Source: Io17-Chloro-G2 sp965226825 (GTDB lineage Bacteria > Chloroflexota > Dehalococcoidia > Lucifugimonadales > UBA3495). Taken from it: a stretch of 64,000 nucleotides of DNA. Made by a program: the position numbers and the translations under genes. How positions within the stretch are numbered: the first letter of the stretch is position 1; each line of letters opens with the position of its first letter. The DNA lies in NCBI GenBank assembly GCA_965226825.1, contig CBDDED010000003.1:1488001-1552000 (forward strand), given 5' to 3'. The notes beneath the pieces are model-generated. The model had not been told where the DNA came from and ran no database searches. It was given only the letters and a program-made list of their open reading frames with translations. Below are positions 61,853-64,000 of the stretch, piece by piece.

Positions 61853-62881
61853 CTACTGGGAAGCGGCCACCTGGGAAAATGCTTCGCTGAGAATCCGATA
61901 GGAGTGTAACCGCTTCGGGAAGTCCCGGATTGCAGTAACCACTATCACTTCTTCAATGTCAAAGTCGTGCTGAATGTCGTACAGCTTGCGTCGCGCTGTG
62001 TCCGGCGAGCCGTGGACCACTGCCGCTTGACGCACCTGGATATCAAACTCCTCGCCCGACTGCTTGCCAAACTCGTTGGCGGCCTCCAAGGTTCCGGTGG
62101 TGAAGGTCTTACCGCTGGCCAGGGTGAGCCTAACCACGGTAATTTCAGAGGCGCTCTGCCCTGCTTCGTCGTCGGTATCCGCCACAATCACCGGTAGGGC
62201 CAGCATGACCTGGGGTTGGCCGCCCTTGGAATAATCGAACCGGTCGCGGTAGGTGTCCACCGCCAGGCGCATCATATCTTCGTCGCTGTTCAGGAAAAGC
62301 GCGAACACGTAGGGCAGGGCCATATCCGCCGCCAGGACGGCGCTCGACGACGTGGTGCCCAGGACAAACAGGTCAGCCGGCTTGGGAGGCAGGGGGCTGG
62401 CTTGCAACCCGTGGAGTGGATGGTCCGGCGACAGTTGGTCGTGGAGAAACTGGTCCAATTCCACCAGCTTTTCAGCCAGCGTCAGGCCCGACGCGTCCGG
62501 AGCGGTCTTCAACGCCTGCGTGGAACGGGGCAGCCCTCCGGGACCCCCGCCAATGCCCAGGTCCACTCTGCCGGGGGCCAGGGAAGCCAGGACGTTAAAA
62601 TTCTCGGCAACCTTGTATGGGCTATAGTGCTGGAGCATGACCCCGCCGGAACCCAGCCGGATGCGGCTGGTCTTGGCCAGAAGGTGAGAGACCAGGACTT
62701 CTGGCGACGAGCCCATGACCCGGTTGGAACCGTGATGCTCGGTAACCCAAAAGCGATGGTATCCCCACTCCTCCGCCTTGGTCGCCAACTCGATAGTGTG
62801 TTGCAGAGCGTCGGCGGCGGTCTCGCCGGCGTAGAGGGGGCTTTGGTCCAGAACGCTAAGTCTTAAACCGGCGTCAGTCAT
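61853..62881 (-). CDS. LLM-class flavin-dependent oxidoreductase, luciferase-like (Fam 'MsnO8'-style)
   Basis: 342 residues. It starts LSVLDQSPLYAGETAADALQ, and continues YHRFWVTEHHG, TSRIRLGSGGVMLQHYSPY and PGRVDLGIGGGPGG, the small LLM group related to bacterial luciferase. The start is uncertain: ATG at 62881 fits the family but lacks a ribosome site, and ATG at 62935 is an alternative. Possibly co-transcribed with the NtaA-type gene and the FMN reductase. Confidence 0.87.
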   Translation of the reverse strand: MTDAGLRLSVLDQSPLYAGETAADALQHTIELATKAEEWGYHRFWVTEHHGSNRVMGSSPEVLVSHLLAKTSRIRLGSGGVMLQHYSPYKVAENFNVLASLAPGRVDLGIGGGPGGLPRSTQALKTAPDASGLTLAEKLVELDQFLHDQLSPDHPLHGLQASPLPPKPADLFVLGTTSSSAVLAADMALPYVFALFLNSDEDMMRLAVDTYRDRFDYSKGGQPQVMLALPVIVADTDDEAGQSASEITVVRLTLASGKTFTTGTLEAANEFGKQSGEEFDIQVRQAAVVHGSPDTARRKLYDIQHDFDIEEVIVVTAIRDFPKRLHSYRILSEAFSQVAASQ

Positions 62882-63109
62882 CCGTGTTTCGTGCGGCCCG
62901 GCGGGGCATTTCAGCCTCGCCGAATGGGCCGGCATTCCTTATCAATCATGGTTGAACCAGGGCCCCACCGGGAACACTAACCGGCATTATCGCACAACCA
63001 ACCGGCGTCTGGCACCGCTCGGTTCCAGATTGCCAAGCCTCAGGCGACTCTGTAGAATCCGCGTACGACAGACCCATGAACAACACCAAAATCCTTTTGG
63101 AGTAACGAC

Positions 63110-63499
63110 ATGGCGCTTACATTGGAAGAAGCTAACCGGATGGTCCAGGCGGGCATCGCCAAAGCGGTGGAACTAAACGTGAACATGAGCATTGCGGTTT
63201 GCGACGCCGGGGGCAGTCTGCTCGCGTTCAACCGCATGCCCGGAGCCAGCGCCGTCAGCGCTGCGGTGGCCCAGGGGAAGGCAGCAGCCGCAGCCGGGTT
63301 TGGCCGGCCCAGCGGTTCACTACAGGCGGATTCTCCGGTAATCCAGTCAATCATCAGCTCACTGGGCGGGCGGATGCTTCCGGCCCAGGGCGCAGTGCCA
63401 ATCCGAAAAGACGGAGAGTTGGTCGGCGCAATCGGCGGCAGCGGCGCCACGGGCGAGCAGGACGAAGACTGCGCCAAGGCCGGATTGGCGGCCCTCTAG
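63110..63499 (+). CDS. GlcG/HbpS-family protein
   Basis: 129 residues with the family pattern LTLEEANRMVQAGIAKAVEL, MSIAVCDAGGSLLAFNRMPGA, and GGRMLPAQGAVPIRKDGELV. These GAF-like or profilin-like proteins bind heme or a small ligand, and are often next to catabolic genes. TTTTGGAG lies upstream of ATG 63110. It is downstream in direction from no other close gene; a D-aminoacylase starts 138 bp later. Confidence 0.85.
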   Translation: MALTLEEANRMVQAGIAKAVELNVNMSIAVCDAGGSLLAFNRMPGASAVSAAVAQGKAAAAAGFGRPSGSLQADSPVIQSIISSLGGRMLPAQGAVPIRKDGELVGAIGGSGATGEQDEDCAKAGLAAL

Positions 63500-63636
63500 C
63501 CGTCACCGCCCCAAAACCGCACCTTCCGAATCAGCCCAATCCCCGAAATTGCCGCAACCCAGGCGATTCGTGAGCCGGTCTATTAGGCTGGGGCACTGTA
63601 TATCATTGCCATCTGACCTCACTCCAATGGAGGGCC

Positions 63637-64000
63637 GTGGCTGACCTGATCTTCCAAAATGGCCTGATTATCGACGGCAGCGGGAGCGCCGGTTATTACG
63701 GGGCCGTGGTGGTAACCGGAGACACCGTGGCCATCCACCGGGGCGACCCTGATATTTTGGAAGCGCCCCGTATTATCGACGCTGCCGGATTGGTCGTTTG
63801 CCCCGGGTTCGTTGACCTCCATTCCCATGCCGGGCTAACCATCCTGGGTGAGCCTCATCACGACCCCAAGGTGCGGCAGGGAGTCACCACCGAGTTGGTG
63901 GGCATAGACGGCATCTCTCATGCTCCGTTCAAGACCCAGGAGGAACTGCACCGCTACATCTGGTTGGATTCGGGGTTAAACGGGTATCCGCCAATGCCCG
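63637..64000 (+). CDS. N-acyl-D-amino-acid deacylase-like amidohydrolase, N-terminal part
   Basis: The frame is open to the window edge; 121 residues are seen. ADLIFQNGLIIDGSGSAGYY starts the beta-sandwich, and the HxH is in FVDLHSHAG. GVTTELVGIDG matches the D-aminoacylase loop. GTG at 63637 follows TGGAGGG. It is a distant relative of the gene at 42205. Confidence 0.85.
   Translation, partial: MADLIFQNGLIIDGSGSAGYYGAVVVTGDTVAIHRGDPDILEAPRIIDAAGLVVCPGFVDLHSHAGLTILGEPHHDPKVRQGVTTELVGIDGISHAPFKTQEELHRYIWLDSGLNGYPPMP

Noticed and set aside
1..64000. CRISPR arrays, tRNA and rRNA genes
   Set aside because: No regularly spaced repeats, no tRNA-like GTTCGA arm in a cloverleaf context, and no rRNA stretch were seen.

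Overview
The window is GC-rich bacterial DNA dominated by catabolic genes. Families such as Rieske ring-hydroxylating oxygenases, LLM-type flavin monooxygenases, ACMSD-like amidohydrolases, SDRs, 4,5-dihydroxyphthalate-decarboxylase-like proteins and N-acyl-D-amino-acid deacylases recur, often as tandem paralogs. This mix, the lipoprotein-type solute-binding proteins and the IS66 type resemble what is known from Dehalococcoidia/SAR202-type Chloroflexota. That placement is an inference from gene content; no rRNA or tRNA was seen.

Layout. 0-7 kb: the start of an oligopeptide ABC ATPase, then an aromatic-oxygenase cluster (beta subunit, YozE-like protein, alpha subunit 1, SDR, alpha subunit 2, maleylpyruvate-isomerase-like protein, YCII protein). 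7-14 kb: an amidohydrolase, a NarL-type two-component system, and a membrane protein fused to a PLC-like phosphodiesterase domain. 14-20 kb: a Cys-rich small protein, an ABM protein, a TctC/Bug-like lipoprotein, an amidase and a C1B aminopeptidase. 20-26 kb: an MFS transporter, a decayed VOC dioxygenase, a peptide-binding lipoprotein, and a broken IS66 transposase carrying a MITE-like insert. 26-38 kb: Fe-ADH-like protein, hydrolases, SDR, LLM, MFS, amidohydrolase, polysaccharide deacetylase and two 4,5-DHP-decarboxylase-like paralogs. 37.8-38.5 kb: a VapBC-like toxin-antitoxin pair. 38.5-44 kb: a 2-oxoacid (acetoin/pyruvate type) dehydrogenase operon E1alpha-E1beta-E2 and a D-aminoacylase. 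44.3 kb: a peroxiredoxin-like gene whose in-frame TGA sits at the expected peroxidatic position and is followed at once by a perfect hairpin, a probable selenoprotein. 45-50 kb: Uma2, LLM, SDR and two tandem Rieske alpha subunits. 50.8-55.6 kb: two paralogous peptide-binding lipoproteins. 55.7-64 kb: a second Rieske beta subunit, amidohydrolase, bicupin, FMN reductase, HicB with a stop-broken HicA, two LLM monooxygenases, GlcG-like protein, and the start of a second D-aminoacylase.

How the genes fit together. Rieske dioxygenases plus SDRs could convert an aromatic acid to a catechol. Decarboxylase-type amidohydrolases, a cupin, isomerase-like and reductase-like proteins could handle later steps. 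LLM enzymes with the FMN reductase could do flavin-dependent monooxygenation, and the lipoproteins could supply substrates. No ferredoxin or reductase for the Rieske enzymes, no permeases for the binding proteins and no E3 for the dehydrogenase lie in the window, so these must be supplied from elsewhere.

Mobile and repeat content. A dispersed palindromic repeat family includes two intact elements with perfect 34-bp and 37-bp inverted arms, all in intergenic DNA. There is also a 133-bp MITE-like insert in the IS66 remnant and several hairpins or terminators.
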